NCBI RefSeq assembly: GCF_029891735.1
Contig: NZ_JANQDH010000034.1
Span: 1-58,273, forward strand
Direction: 5' to 3'
DNA length: 58,273 nt
From: Chrysosporum bergii ANA360D
GTDB taxonomy: Bacteria > Cyanobacteriota > Cyanobacteriia > Cyanobacteriales > Nostocaceae
A program made the translations under genes and the position numbers. The notes under the pieces were generated by a model. The model saw only the letters and a list, made by a program, of their open reading frames with translations. It did no database searches and was not told the origin of the DNA. Within the stretch, counting starts at the first letter, position 1; every line of letters starts with the position of its first letter. Positions 40,837-51,098 of this stretch are shown in pieces.

Positions 40837-41370
40837 TTATTTCATATCTTCCATATTGCCGCCACATGATGCACCGGCGGCGGCTGTTGCTGCAGCAGGA
40901 GCTAATGTCGGTATAGCAACGTTGTTTACATTCTGTACTCCCTTGGTCTGACAGGCAATAGCTGTGGTTTGTCCACTGGCGAGAATGGCCACACCACCAG
41001 AAAAACCTCTGAGAGCAGTGATATCCTTTGGTGTGGCGAGAACACTGGCAGTGTTGGGACCTGCACCAAGAGTATATCTATAATCAGTGGTTTCACTAGA
41101 AATACCAATTTGCAGAGGTTCAACGGAAGCAGCAAACGCTGTGTTTTCTACTCGGTAAGACTGCTGCGCTTTGTTGACTGTAGAAACGTAGGTTTTTGCT
41201 TCTGATTGTTTGGCCTTGGCTGCTTGGTTGAGGAAAGAAGGCAAGGCAATGGCGGATAAAATACCAATGATGATAATAACAACCAGCAACTCAATTAAGG
41301 TAAAACCTTCGTCTTCTTTCTTTTTTTTGAGGATGTGTTGTAGAAACTTGGCTTTTAGTTCGGTCTTCAT
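40837..41370 (-). CDS. pilA: Type IV pilin-like protein (PilA family)
   Basis: 177 residues. A basic prepilin leader ends in KKKEDEG, then FTLIELLVVIIIIGILSAIA gives the peptidase cleavage site (G/F) and the Glu5 of the mature protein. The next segment (LPSFLNQAAKAKQSEAKTYVS) continues the N-terminal helix. The C-terminal part is Ala/Gly/Thr-rich with two cysteines (CQTKG, CGG) that could form a disulphide. Type IV pili drive hormogonium motility, adhesion and DNA uptake. It may be the major or a minor pilin. Confidence 0.88.
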   Translation of the reverse strand: MKTELKAKFLQHILKKKKEDEGFTLIELLVVIIIIGILSAIALPSFLNQAAKAKQSEAKTYVSTVNKAQQSYRVENTAFAASVEPLQIGISSETTDYRYTLGAGPNTASVLATPKDITALRGFSGGVAILASGQTTAIACQTKGVQNVNNVAIPTLAPAAATAAAGASCGGNMEDMK

Positions 41371-41477
41371 AAGTGTTTTATTTGTCGTGTAAGTAGGCTT
41401 TCCGTTCTGGACATAACTTACCCACTGCTAGTTAGTTTCATATCACCCCAGCAAAACAATTTTTTTATTTATGTGGC

Positions 41478-42809
41478 CTATGAAGCTTGAGGCTCTAACA
41501 TTAGGTAACCAAGACTTTCTAGCTTGAATAGCAACTGTTGTACTATATTAAAGGCTTGCTGCTCATCTGTAGGGGTTAAGGTGACGGGATCAATTGGTCT
41601 AATTTTTTTCCAACGCTCCACTAGAGACATCATGTGCTGGGGTTGGTCTAATAAAGGGATTAAGCAAGGTGCTGTTGAGCTATCTATACTTACAAGTCCT
41701 TCTGAGGAGGATAAATATTGACTGATGGGAAACGGACGAACTTCTCTCACACAAGCTATGAGGTCTTCTTGGAATTGGGGTGTTTTTAACTGAGGACATA
41801 GATACACCTTAGCTGCTCGCCAATCAGAGTCACTCCATTTTGCAACTGGTAAGATGTGCTGTGCTGGGTGAGGATGACCACACCAAAAGTCAATGAGGCG
41901 ATGAACGGGATGTAGTAGTTCAAATAACTGTAGGCGCTGTTCTATAGAGGTGTCTGGTAAGCTCATTCCTAGAAAAGCAGGTAAATTATCTGGCTCTTGG
42001 AATAAATCCATTAATTCCCAATCTCGCCAGTTAACCATACTAATAAACTCTAGGTCAGATGCTGCCAAAGCTGTAAACATATCAGTTACGGTGTAACCTT
42101 TATCGCCTTGAAACAGGAAGTTCATTAAAATTTGCTCTTTTCCGTCTTCTCCTTCATAACTGGAATTCCAGGTTGTTGCTTTTAGTTTGACGCTATCTTT
42201 TAGGGCTTTCATGGTGTCTACGACAATTTCCATTTCCATGTCTTCTGGATTTTCTTCTAGTAAACCCATCATGGTGAAGACTTTTTGAGCGTTGAAATAG
42301 TTAACTCTCTGAATAGAGCTATGTAAATTACTACGAATAATACCATCTGGTTTTAAAACTGCTTTCATGGCTTTTAGGGCTACGGTCAAGTCGGGAAAGA
42401 GATACAATAATTCATCACAGTTAATATAATCAAATTGGTAGTTTAAGGTGGGTAAATCCTCGACAGCTAAAACATGAAACTCTGCCTGATCAAATCCATG
42501 ATACTCTAAGCGTTGTCGAGCTAATTTAATTGATTCTGCGGATATGTCAACACCGACTATTTTTGCCCCTGGATTGGCTTCTGCTAATACTAAAGATTTA
42601 TAACCAGTGCCACATCCAGCATCTAAAATTAGTTTGTCTTTGGTATCTATAATTTTTTGGTTTCTTAGGTAATAAGATGTAACTAGGCTATGAGTATAAA
42701 GTAAATTGGATTGTGATTTAGGCGATGTATCAAGGGGTATTCTGGGATAGGGAGAACTGTCAAATTGCTGACGAATTTTTTCTAGTAACTCAGATTCTAT
42801 ATTTACCAT
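41478..42809 (-). CDS. SAM-dependent class I methyltransferase
   Basis: 443 residues from ATG 42809 (GGAGAAG site 7 bases upstream). N-terminal segment FDSSPYPRIPLD, then motif I ILDAGCGTGYKSLVLAEANP, GVDISAESIKLARQRL and a C-terminal 200 residues with helical character. Family members of this form are often TPR-methyltransferases or peptide/lipid methylases. Substrate cannot be inferred. It is 107 bases upstream of the pilin gene on the same strand, and NTRC is divergent. Confidence 0.8.
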   Translation of the reverse strand: MVNIESELLEKIRQQFDSSPYPRIPLDTSPKSQSNLLYTHSLVTSYYLRNQKIIDTKDKLILDAGCGTGYKSLVLAEANPGAKIVGVDISAESIKLARQRLEYHGFDQAEFHVLAVEDLPTLNYQFDYINCDELLYLFPDLTVALKAMKAVLKPDGIIRSNLHSSIQRVNYFNAQKVFTMMGLLEENPEDMEMEIVVDTMKALKDSVKLKATTWNSSYEGEDGKEQILMNFLFQGDKGYTVTDMFTALAASDLEFISMVNWRDWELMDLFQEPDNLPAFLGMSLPDTSIEQRLQLFELLHPVHRLIDFWCGHPHPAQHILPVAKWSDSDWRAAKVYLCPQLKTPQFQEDLIACVREVRPFPISQYLSSSEGLVSIDSSTAPCLIPLLDQPQHMMSLVERWKKIRPIDPVTLTPTDEQQAFNIVQQLLFKLESLGYLMLEPQAS

Positions 42810-43026
42810 GGCAACTTCTCCGGGAAATTTCGGGGTTTTCTGATGCAAAGCAACGAAAGTATAGCATTAGTTAACACACCTTAGCACATGATTAACTAGC
42901 TAATTTACCTAATTTTTAGATTTATAACACAGTACCACAGCAGGGCTTGCTATGTTTTCTTTGGTTGCTCTGTTGGAGCCGATTATGCTATATTAACCGT
43001 AGTCGTTATGAGTTTATTTAGGGATT

Positions 43027-44397
43027 ATGACTAACCCGACTGTAGAAAACTTGGTTATTATTGGTTCTGGACCCGCCGGATATACAGCTGCTATCTATGC
43101 AGGAAGAGCGAATTTAAAACCGGTGGTATTTGAAGGCTTTGAAATGGGGGGTTTACCTGGTGGACAGCTGATGACAACTACGGAAGTAGAAAACTTTCCG
43201 GGCTTTCCTGAAGGTATTACTGGGCCGGAACTTATGGATCTAATGAAGGCGCAAGCTGAACGCTGGGGGGCTGAGTTATACACTGAGGATGTCATGTCTG
43301 TTGATTTGAGTCAGCGTCCTTTTATCATCCATTCCCAAGAAAGGGAAGTGAAAACCCATAGTATAGTTATAGCTACTGGTGCAACCGCCAAGCGTTTGGG
43401 TTTACCTAGCGAAGATAAGTTTTGGAGTCGGGGTATTTCTGCTTGTGCAATTTGCGATGGCGCAACACCAATTTTTCACGGTGTGGAGTTAGCTGTGATT
43501 GGTGGTGGTGACTCGGCTGCGGAGGAGTCTATTTATTTGACTAAATATGGTTCTAAGGTTAATTTGTTGGTGCGTTCTGGTGAGATGCGAGCGTCTAAAG
43601 CTATGCAAGACCGACTTTTGAGTAACCCCAAAATCCATGTGCATTGGTACACTGAGGCGGTGGATATCTTCGGTAATGGTCACATGGAGGGGGTGAGGGT
43701 GCGTAATAATCAAACGGGGGAGGAACGGGAACTCGAGGCTAAGGGTTTATTTTATGCTATTGGTCACACTCCCAATACTACTTTATTTAAGGGACAGCTA
43801 GAACTAGATGAGTTGGGTTACATTGTCACTAAGAACGGTTCTGTAGAAACGAGTGTGGAGGGTGTGTTTGCTGCTGGGGATGTGCAAGACCATGAATTTC
43901 GTCAAGCAATTACAGCAGCCGGTACTGGCTGTATGGGGGCTATGTTGGCGGAACGCTGGTTATCTTCAAGGAATTTAATTAGGGAGTTTCACCATCAGTC
44001 AGCTACAGCAGTTAATGAATTGGAACAACAGCCAAGCAAGAAAACTGAACCAGAGGAGGAAGCGGGATTTGATATCCAAGCCACTCGCCATGAAGGGGGT
44101 TATGCTCTGAGGAAATTATTCCACGAAAGCGATCGCTTGCTGATGGTAAAGTACATTGCTCCTGGGTGCGGTCCTTGTCACACTCTCAAGCCCATCTTAA
44201 ATAAGGTGGTGAATGAGTTTGAGGGTAAAATTCATTTTGTAGAAATTGACATTGACCAAGACGGCGATATTGCTGAAAATGCTAACATCACCGGAACACC
44301 AACAGTTCAATTCTTTAAGGATAAGGAATTGCTCAAGGAAGTTAAAGGGGTGAAGCAAAAGAGCGAATATCGTCAGATTATTGAAAGTAATCTTTAG
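43027..44397 (+). CDS. ntrC: NADPH-thioredoxin reductase C (TrxR-thioredoxin fusion)
   Basis: 456 residues. A thioredoxin-reductase core ([34 protein letters not shown]; redox CAICDG) is fused by a charged linker (about 325-355) to a thioredoxin domain with CGPC ([12 protein letters not shown]). This is NTRC, which in plants and cyanobacteria hands NADPH electrons to 2-Cys peroxiredoxins and supports redox balance in the dark. Not to be confused with the nitrogen regulator NtrC. Both disulphide sites are intact. Confidence 0.93.
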   Translation: MTNPTVENLVIIGSGPAGYTAAIYAGRANLKPVVFEGFEMGGLPGGQLMTTTEVENFPGFPEGITGPELMDLMKAQAERWGAELYTEDVMSVDLSQRPFIIHSQEREVKTHSIVIATGATAKRLGLPSEDKFWSRGISACAICDGATPIFHGVELAVIGGGDSAAEESIYLTKYGSKVNLLVRSGEMRASKAMQDRLLSNPKIHVHWYTEAVDIFGNGHMEGVRVRNNQTGEERELEAKGLFYAIGHTPNTTLFKGQLELDELGYIVTKNGSVETSVEGVFAAGDVQDHEFRQAITAAGTGCMGAMLAERWLSSRNLIREFHHQSATAVNELEQQPSKKTEPEEEAGFDIQATRHEGGYALRKLFHESDRLLMVKYIAPGCGPCHTLKPILNKVVNEFEGKIHFVEIDIDQDGDIAENANITGTPTVQFFKDKELLKEVKGVKQKSEYRQIIESNL

Positions 44398-44599
44398 GAA
44401 ATGGGGAATAGTAAAGATTTCTGTTGAGGAGATTTTTGAGAGCAAGATCCCTGATCTATTGCCAAATTCGGGGATCTGGGCTTATGTTTTGTTGGTAAGT
44501 TGTGCTAGGTTTGATTGTTGAAGGTTTAAATACCAATTGGATGATCTGAAATAGGGAGTTTATGGGCAATCATATGTAACTATTTTTAACTATTTTTAA

Positions 44600-47527
44600 C
44601 TATTTTGTCTCCATCCAATTATTACCAGCCCTGACTTCTACTAGTAACGGTACAGTCAAAGATACGGCATTTTCCATGACTGATTTAATTTGTGGTTGCA
44701 ACTCTTCCCACTCCTGGGGGGGAACTTCAAATACTAACTCGTCGTGAACTTGTAATAACAATCGCGCCTGATATTTCTGCAGGACATCATCCAGTCGGAT
44801 CATGGCAATTTTAATGATATCAGCACTAGATCCTTGAATGGGAGCATTAGCGGCAGAACGTAATAAACCGGCGTTGTCAGCACCCAGATTTTTTAACTTA
44901 CTCAGGTCAATCTCTTCTGGGTTAGTGCCTTTGAGTTGTCGTAAAGTGTTATTGGTAAACTCAAAATAACGCCGACGACCGAGAATGGTTTGTACATAAC
45001 CCTGGGCGATCGCTTGTTTTTTTACTCTTTCTAAATAAGCAAAAACTTGGGGATAACGTGTATTAAACCGTTTAATAAACTCATTGGCAATGGTTTTATC
45101 TATGCCTGTGGAACGGGAAAACTTCAGCGAACCCATACCATAGATTACACCAAAATTAATTGTTTTGGCGATTCGGCGTTCATCTGCTGTAATATCTGAC
45201 TTTTCAAAAACCAATTGAGCAGTTACTGTGTGAATATCTTGATTTTGCTGATATGCTTGTAATAACTTTGGTTCTTGACTTAAATGAGCCAAAATCCGCA
45301 ACTCTATTTGTGAATAATCAGCCGCAGCCATTAAATATCCTGATTGTGGCACAAAGGCTTTACGAATCTGCCGACTAAAGGCCGTGCGAATGGGGATATT
45401 TTGTAAATTGGGATTAGAGGAAGATAACCTGCCTGTGGATGTTACTGTTTGATTAAAATTAGTATGCACTCGCTGAGTATCTGAACGTACTAAGGTCGGT
45501 AAAGCATCTACATAAGTTGATTTTAATTTAGATAGGGTGCGGTACTCAATAATGGCATCAACAAATCCAGTTTGATCAATTTCTTGGAGTTTTTCTAATG
45601 TTGCTGCATCTGTGGAGTATCCGGTGGCAATTTTCCGGGAATATTTGGTACTTAATCCCAGTTTATCAAATAAAATCACGCTCAACTGTTTAGGGGAACC
45701 TAAATTAAATTTTTCCTTAGCTATGGAGGTTGCTTGTTCTTGTAACTTAGCTAAGTCTATATCTAACTGCTGAGAAAGTTCCTGCAAATAAACTGAATTA
45801 ATGGCAACTCCTGTATATTCCATTTCCGCTAAAACTTGTTCTAGGGGCTGTTCCACTTCTACTAATAACTTGTGCAAATGCGGGAATTTTTTTAGTTCCT
45901 CTTGTAATTTTGCCACGAGTTGAAATGTGGCGTAGACTTGCAAACAGCAATAGTCAGCCACTGTGGCAATATTTATATCAGCGATGGTTTGCCCTTTGGT
46001 AACTAAATCTTGATAATTTTGGAGATTTAATCCTAAATAACGCAGTGATAAATCGTTCAGGTTGTGGCTAGTATCAGGATTAAGAACATAACTAGCTAAC
46101 ATGGGGTCGAAAATAATTCCTCCTAATTTAATTCCTTGACAGCGAAAAACCAAGTAGTCAAATTTGGCATTTTGGAAAGTTTTTGGATAGCTAGCACTGG
46201 TGAGAATTGGCTGGAGTGCTGACAGTACGAGATTTTGACTCAAATTTTCGCCGCCTTTATGGGCTAAAGGAATATAAGCTGATTCATCAGGTTTTGTTCC
46301 CCAACAGCAGCCAATTCCTACTAAGGTGGCGTTTCTTGGTTCTAAGTCGGTTGTTTCTGTATCCCAAGCCACTGGTATTTCTGGGTTGGTGAAGGTTTGC
46401 AGCAGTTTTACTAACTCTGTGAGTTGGGCTGGAGAATTAATAATTTGTGGTTTAATCGGTAAACTAGCTTGCTGTGGTAGTGCTGCTGTGTCCGTAGGAC
46501 TGAAAAACCACAGGTCATCTTCTTCTTGTGGTTCTTTGTTTAATTGTTCTGGGTTAGGAATTGGTGAGGTTTCTGTAATCTCTCCCCCAAAGCGTTGCTG
46601 AAGTTGGTTAACTTGATTTAAAAAAGTTTTAAATTCTAACTTTTCTAAAATGGGGATAAGAACATTAGTATCAAATCCTGTTAATTGGCAATGTTGTAAA
46701 TTAACTTCTAAAGGAACATCTAGGACAATTTGGGCTAAGTATTGGGATTTATCCGCATCTTCTTTCCCGTCCCTTAGTTTTTTCTGAGTTGCGCCTTTAA
46801 TTTCATCTAAACAAGCATAAATTTGTTGAAGAGAACCGTATTTACTAAGTAATTCTACTGCTGTTTTTTCCCCAATTCCCTTGACACCAGGAATATTATC
46901 TGATTTATCACCACAGAGGGCTTTAAAATCAACAATTTGCTGGGGTAATAAACCTAGTTTTGCCTGAACTTCTTTTGTACTAAACTCAGTGATGCTGTTT
47001 GTGGAGCGTTTGAGAGCATCTGGACTAAAATTTAAGACGGTGATTTGCCTATGAGGGTCGATGAGTTGAAATAAATCGCGATCGCCTGTGAGAATTTTCA
47101 CCTGATAGCCTGCTGTGCTGGCTTGTTGGGCTAAAGTTCCTAGCACATCATCTGCTTCATAACCGGGAGCAGTAAAAATACTTAGGTTAAAGCCTGTTAG
47201 CAATTCCTGGAGATTTTTTAAATCAGGAACAAAGTCTTCTGGTGTTCCCGGACGATCTGCTTTATAGGTATCATCAGCTTCGTGGCGAAAAGTGGGTAAT
47301 CCTAAATCAAAAGCAATAGCCATGGCTTGTGGTTGTTCTCTTTCCATCACCTCCAACAGACATTTGAGAAAGCCAAAACATACACTGGTAGGAATCCCTG
47401 ACTTAGTACGCAGTCCCCCATCTCGTCCTTTAGCGAAGGCAAAATAGGAACGAAATGCCAAAGAGTGCCCATCTACCAGGATAAAGGTAGGGCGTATTGT
47501 GGTGAGAGCATCGCAACTTTGAGACAT
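44600..47527 (-). CDS. polA: DNA polymerase I
   Basis: 975 residues. A 5'-3' exonuclease domain (about 1-300: VDGHSLAFRSYFAFAKG; GYEADDVLGTLA; GDKSDNIPGVKGIG), a 3'-5' exonuclease domain whose DxE motif is intact (AWDTETTDLEP), and the polymerase domain with motif A (ADYSQIELRILAHLS), motif B (RRIAKTINFGVIYGM) and motif C (LLQVHDELVFEVP). All three activities look functional. It repairs and processes Okazaki fragments. Confidence 0.98.
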   Translation of the reverse strand: MSQSCDALTTIRPTFILVDGHSLAFRSYFAFAKGRDGGLRTKSGIPTSVCFGFLKCLLEVMEREQPQAMAIAFDLGLPTFRHEADDTYKADRPGTPEDFVPDLKNLQELLTGFNLSIFTAPGYEADDVLGTLAQQASTAGYQVKILTGDRDLFQLIDPHRQITVLNFSPDALKRSTNSITEFSTKEVQAKLGLLPQQIVDFKALCGDKSDNIPGVKGIGEKTAVELLSKYGSLQQIYACLDEIKGATQKKLRDGKEDADKSQYLAQIVLDVPLEVNLQHCQLTGFDTNVLIPILEKLEFKTFLNQVNQLQQRFGGEITETSPIPNPEQLNKEPQEEDDLWFFSPTDTAALPQQASLPIKPQIINSPAQLTELVKLLQTFTNPEIPVAWDTETTDLEPRNATLVGIGCCWGTKPDESAYIPLAHKGGENLSQNLVLSALQPILTSASYPKTFQNAKFDYLVFRCQGIKLGGIIFDPMLASYVLNPDTSHNLNDLSLRYLGLNLQNYQDLVTKGQTIADINIATVADYCCLQVYATFQLVAKLQEELKKFPHLHKLLVEVEQPLEQVLAEMEYTGVAINSVYLQELSQQLDIDLAKLQEQATSIAKEKFNLGSPKQLSVILFDKLGLSTKYSRKIATGYSTDAATLEKLQEIDQTGFVDAIIEYRTLSKLKSTYVDALPTLVRSDTQRVHTNFNQTVTSTGRLSSSNPNLQNIPIRTAFSRQIRKAFVPQSGYLMAAADYSQIELRILAHLSQEPKLLQAYQQNQDIHTVTAQLVFEKSDITADERRIAKTINFGVIYGMGSLKFSRSTGIDKTIANEFIKRFNTRYPQVFAYLERVKKQAIAQGYVQTILGRRRYFEFTNNTLRQLKGTNPEEIDLSKLKNLGADNAGLLRSAANAPIQGSSADIIKIAMIRLDDVLQKYQARLLLQVHDELVFEVPPQEWEELQPQIKSVMENAVSLTVPLLVEVRAGNNWMETK

Positions 47528-47939
47528 AAACCTATTGTAACCTTAGCATTCTAAGATAGGGAAATTATAATTTCCGTATAAATAGCATAGCAGTTTCCCG
47601 GTTCATGAAGTAGTATGTCGATAATCTGTATTTCATAAGCATATAGAGGTACATTGTCAGCAAGCAGGATGCTGGCGCTACAAGATGATCATTTACATTT
47701 GTATCCCACGTGTTTAATCAATGCCATATGCGGTGGAGCTACCGTCGGGCAGATGGGAAGTAACGCCGATAGAAGTGATGCTGAAATCCCCCGACTTTAG
47801 GACTGGGGAGTGTCAAAGAAGTTTCCTAATCAAATCTTTATACAAATTTACGTATATATATCATGACTACCAGACAGACTTGTGAGTTTAAATGTATATG
47901 AGTAATAACACAATCGTTAGGTGCAAAACATCGTTTTCT
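47528..47939. other. Repeat-bearing gap between polA and PEP-CTERM gene
   Basis: No gene seen. It holds a palindrome-containing repeat (about 47658-47700, ending CTACAAGATGATCATTTACA) that recurs at 48895-48935, and a degenerate IS200/IS605-type hairpin (about 47786-47815, ending GGGGAGTGTCAA) that recurs in modified form at 54717-54746. Confidence 0.55.
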
Positions 47940-48671
47940 ATGAAAACTAAACTACTCAAATATCTGGGTGCAGCCACAACCCTAGCGGGGATAATGGTCA
48001 CTACAGGAACTGCCAACGCGGCTTCACTCACCCGCATAGCGTCTACAGATTTCGCTCTGACAGATATCATCAACTCACCTCTAAGCATTGAAAAGTTTGA
48101 CCCATCCCTAGGTAAACTTAACAGCGTTCAGCTAGACTTTACCAGCGACCTCACCGGAGATGCAGGTTTTGAAAATAGAAGTAAAGTTGCATCTACAGTG
48201 ACAGTTAAATTAGGTGCCGAGATCAACTTAACTCAGGATAAATTAGACCTATCGTCTCTCTTCCCCATTACTCCTGTGAGTGAGCAATCCTATTCAGTGT
48301 CTAAGTTTGACGGTAAACTTGATTTTGGCGGTACTTCTGGAAATACTGTAGCTGGGCTGACGGCTACACAGTCCACTAGTACAATCTTTACTGATGTATC
48401 AAATTTGGCATTATTTACTGGCACAGGAAACCTAGAATTTTTATACTCAGCCTTGGCTAACTCATCTGTGTCAGGTTCTGGCAATATTACATCTTTTGTG
48501 GATACATTAGCCAAAGCAAGTCTGTCAATTACATACAACTACAGTGATTCGGATAGTGTTGGTTTGAAGACTGTTCCTGAACCGTCTGCTGCACTGGGAA
48601 TAGGGTTATTTGCGGGAATTGGTCTGTTGTCACAACGCAAAAAAGCCTGGTTGAAAATTTCTAACTTCTAA
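47940..48671 (+). CDS. Secreted PEP-CTERM protein
   Basis: About 243 residues from ATG 47940 (16 codons after the first in-frame ATG). That start gives a standard signal peptide (KTKLLKYLGAATTLAGIMVT, cleaved after ANA). The middle is a Ser/Thr/Asn-rich, beta-sheet-like domain with no recognised enzyme motif. The C-terminus is VPEPSAALGIGLFAGIGLLSQRKK: the PEP motif, a hydrophobic helix and a basic end, the sorting signal recognised by exosortase. It is probably exported and attached to or released at the cell surface. Confidence 0.88.
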   Translation: MKTKLLKYLGAATTLAGIMVTTGTANAASLTRIASTDFALTDIINSPLSIEKFDPSLGKLNSVQLDFTSDLTGDAGFENRSKVASTVTVKLGAEINLTQDKLDLSSLFPITPVSEQSYSVSKFDGKLDFGGTSGNTVAGLTATQSTSTIFTDVSNLALFTGTGNLEFLYSALANSSVSGSGNITSFVDTLAKASLSITYNYSDSDSVGLKTVPEPSAALGIGLFAGIGLLSQRKKAWLKISNF

Positions 48672-48805
48672 AGGTTTTGATAGGTGGTACTTTTGGCTAC
48701 TGTGTCAAGTTATCCTTAGAGAACTATGGCTTTTGAAAAGTTGAGTGTTTCTCTTGGAAAATCTGGAAACAGGTTCTACGGGAAAATTATCAAATTTAAT
48801 GGAAG

Positions 48806-48829
48806 AAAACCCGAAAACCGGGTTTTTTT
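48806..48829 (+). terminator. Intrinsic terminator after the PEP-CTERM gene
   Basis: AAAACCCG (48806-48813) pairs with CGGGTTTT (48819-48826), loop of 5, and the T-run continues to 48829. About 135 bases after the stop codon. Confidence 0.75.
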
Positions 48830-48941
48830 GTGTGGAATACAATACTCCTAAACACACTGCGATCAAAAACTTGACATCTCCCATGGTTTAACCTGCGAGT
48901 GGGATGCTCGCACTACAAGAAGATCATTTACATTTCAGGCT

Positions 48942-49769
48942 ATGGCGATGCTGGACATAAAATTATTGGTTCTCGATATAGATGGCACAATTTCAGGAAG
49001 TTCTAACAAGTTGAGCGAACCTGTGAAGGGGGCGATCGCTGCTGTGCAAGCTAAAGGAATTCAGGTAGCCATTGCCACTGGTAGGATGTATTGTTCAGCT
49101 TTACGCTTCCACCAAGAAATTAACTCAGTACTACCACTAACAGCTTATCAGGGAGCCTGGATTCAAGATCCAGCTAGTCAGAAAATTCATCGCCATTGGC
49201 CTGTTTCTAGAGATATCGCCTATCAGCTACTAGACTATTTTGAACAGCCCCAACTGCGATGGCTTTTATCAGTCCACTTTTACGTCAATGACCAACTTTA
49301 CGTCCGGGATTTGAGCCAAGAAACTCGAATTTATGCAGAACGTTCCGGTATTACCCCTATTCCCGTGGGGGATTTGCGCCGAGTCCTCACCCATGAACCC
49401 ACAAAGATATTGGCTTTGTGCGAAGATACAGAATTGATCAACTGGCTGATGGGGGATTTGCGCCGCCAATACACACCAGCTGAACTTTATCTCACCACAT
49501 CCGTTGCTACTTTTTTTGAAGCCACTAACCCCTTAGTGAATAAGGGAACTGCGGTGCGCTACATAGCCGAAGAACTCCTAGGCTTACAAAGTAACAATGT
49601 CATGACCATTGGTGATAACTTTAATGATGTAGAAATGCTCCAATATGCCGGCATTGGTGTGGCTATGGGTAATGCTCCTTCTGGTGTGCAAGCGATCGCT
49701 CAATGGGTAGCTCCTACTGTAGACCAAGATGGAGCAGCGACGGCTATGGAAAAGTTTTTGTTATCTTAA
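48942..49769 (+). CDS. Cof-type HAD-IIB hydrolase
   Basis: 275 residues. HAD motif I LVLDIDGTISGSSNKLS (nucleophile Asp), motif II IATGR, motif III Lys in NKGTAVRYIAEEL and motif IV IGDNFNDVEMLQYAG. An alpha/beta type IIB cap (about 85-190) indicates a small-molecule sugar or nucleotide phosphatase. Substrate unknown. Confidence 0.9.
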   Translation: MAMLDIKLLVLDIDGTISGSSNKLSEPVKGAIAAVQAKGIQVAIATGRMYCSALRFHQEINSVLPLTAYQGAWIQDPASQKIHRHWPVSRDIAYQLLDYFEQPQLRWLLSVHFYVNDQLYVRDLSQETRIYAERSGITPIPVGDLRRVLTHEPTKILALCEDTELINWLMGDLRRQYTPAELYLTTSVATFFEATNPLVNKGTAVRYIAEELLGLQSNNVMTIGDNFNDVEMLQYAGIGVAMGNAPSGVQAIAQWVAPTVDQDGAATAMEKFLLS

Positions 49770-49793
49770 TCAAAAAACTCAATGAAATCAGAA

Positions 49794-49832
49794 AAGGCAC
49801 CGACGACTGGCCGTGTTTCGTCTCGGTGCCTT
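49794..49832. repeat. 10-bp inverted repeat between convergent genes
   Basis: AAGGCACCGA (49794-49803) and TCGGTGCCTT (49823-49832) pair perfectly. It lies between the convergent HAD and DALR genes and could be a bidirectional terminator, though the T-run is poor. It shares the CTCGGTGC core with the hairpin at 231-264. Confidence 0.6.
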
Positions 49833-49915
49833 CGCTGGTTCGCTCCTCACACACCTGACAATATAGCCGAAGTGATGAAATGAGTCAATAGTTCGGAGAA
49901 AAATTTTTTGCTTTT

Positions 49916-50752
49916 CTATAACTCCACAGGGGCAAAAGCCCCGAACTTGTTTACTAATAAACGCTTCAAAACGGATTGAGTAGCTATGATTAATCCCAGT
50001 CTAGCTTGGGCTAATTCCGGTGAAGAAATTTCTTTTTTTCCTAAAATACGGCACTGACACCAAAAAGCCTCAAAAGCTTGACTTAAATCCAGTGATATTT
50101 TTTCCCAGTTCACTGCACCAGACAAATCAGGACTTTCTAAATTGTCTATCACTTCTACTAACTTGCTAATTACCTCACCCTCAGCCGGGTGATTAAGCCG
50201 GAATTTCTGTTCATCTTCCAGCCAAGGTATTGGCTGATCTGGGAACAAACGACTTTTATCTGCCGTCGGTTCTTTAAGTTTAATCAATCCTTCTCCGTGA
50301 GCTAGCTGCACCAGTGAGTAGCAGCGTGCATGAGCATATTGAATAGCAAATAAGCAAGACTGATTTTGGATGGTAATTTTGCCTTGACCCCTGTCGTTAT
50401 CTCGTCCTACACCGCTGTTGACGAGGCTTTGTAACCAAGCAGCTAAAAATAGATCGGTTAATTCTAAATAAATCCATCCGGGAGGAACTATTTGCACGCT
50501 CACAACGTCCCTAGCGATCGCTGATAGGTGACAGGCAATCCCACTGGCTATTTCCATACCTCGTTGATGATCAGATTTCGCCAATCCCACCGCTACACCT
50601 GAAATATATAAAACTCGACTATTTTTTTTAGGTTGATTTTTAACTTTATGTAAAGGAAATTTTTTAGTTTTTATGCTGGTCAACTCACTTTTAATAGTAT
50701 AAATACTTAGCAATTCCAGCAAATAACTATATAATAAACTTTTAATTGCCAT
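49916..50752 (-). CDS. DALR anticodon-binding-domain protein
   Basis: About 278 residues. The C-terminus (ELAQARLGLIIATQSVLKRL, then FGAFAPVEL) is the all-helical DALR domain seen at the end of arginyl-tRNA synthetases. There are no HIGH or KMSKS motifs and no catalytic domain, so it is not itself a synthetase. The start at 50752 (ATG) is preferred to the GTG at 50764. Upstream neighbour of devH, divergent. Confidence 0.72.
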   Translation of the reverse strand: MAIKSLLYSYLLELLSIYTIKSELTSIKTKKFPLHKVKNQPKKNSRVLYISGVAVGLAKSDHQRGMEIASGIACHLSAIARDVVSVQIVPPGWIYLELTDLFLAAWLQSLVNSGVGRDNDRGQGKITIQNQSCLFAIQYAHARCYSLVQLAHGEGLIKLKEPTADKSRLFPDQPIPWLEDEQKFRLNHPAEGEVISKLVEVIDNLESPDLSGAVNWEKISLDLSQAFEAFWCQCRILGKKEISSPELAQARLGLIIATQSVLKRLLVNKFGAFAPVEL

Positions 50753-50914
50753 GTGCTTGTTCACTAGTAGCTTTTGATATACTATAGAACTATGCTCAAA
50801 AGATATTTCTGACTGATTTGTATATTTTGGTCAGCTATCTTAAGATATAAATCTAATCTTGATGAAGGAAAATGAGAGTAGCATAAAATTTGATGAATAT
50901 TCCATGAATAGTAA

Positions 50915-50928
50915 GTAAACTTTACTAC
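50915..50928 (+). promoter_or_regulatory. Candidate NtcA box upstream of devH
   Basis: GTAAACTTTACTAC fits GTA-N8-TAC exactly and lies inside the palindrome AGTAAACTTTACT. A TATAAC -10-like hexamer begins at 50949, 20 bases downstream, which is the spacing of NtcA-activated class II promoters. The devH start (51099) is about 170 bases downstream of the box. In Anabaena, devH induction is reported to need NtcA and HetR, which agrees. Confidence 0.6.
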
Positions 50929-51098
50929 AAACATTGTACAGTAGGAAGTATAACAGAAGAGTAGAGTGCTAACTCAACGCTTTTCTACTCTTGGAATGGC
51001 TGGCGCTGTCAGGCGTTAAGCCTACTCCGCCAACACAAAGACACTCCTTGCACCCTTTTATTACGTCTTTGTCTTCAGCCAACCACTCTTTGTTACTT

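Noticed and set aside
44445-44477. AGATCCC/GGGATCT hairpin after NTRC as a terminator
   Set aside because: The loop is long and no T-run follows.
49916-50752. Arginyl-tRNA synthetase
   Set aside because: Only the DALR-type C-terminal domain is present; no catalytic signatures.
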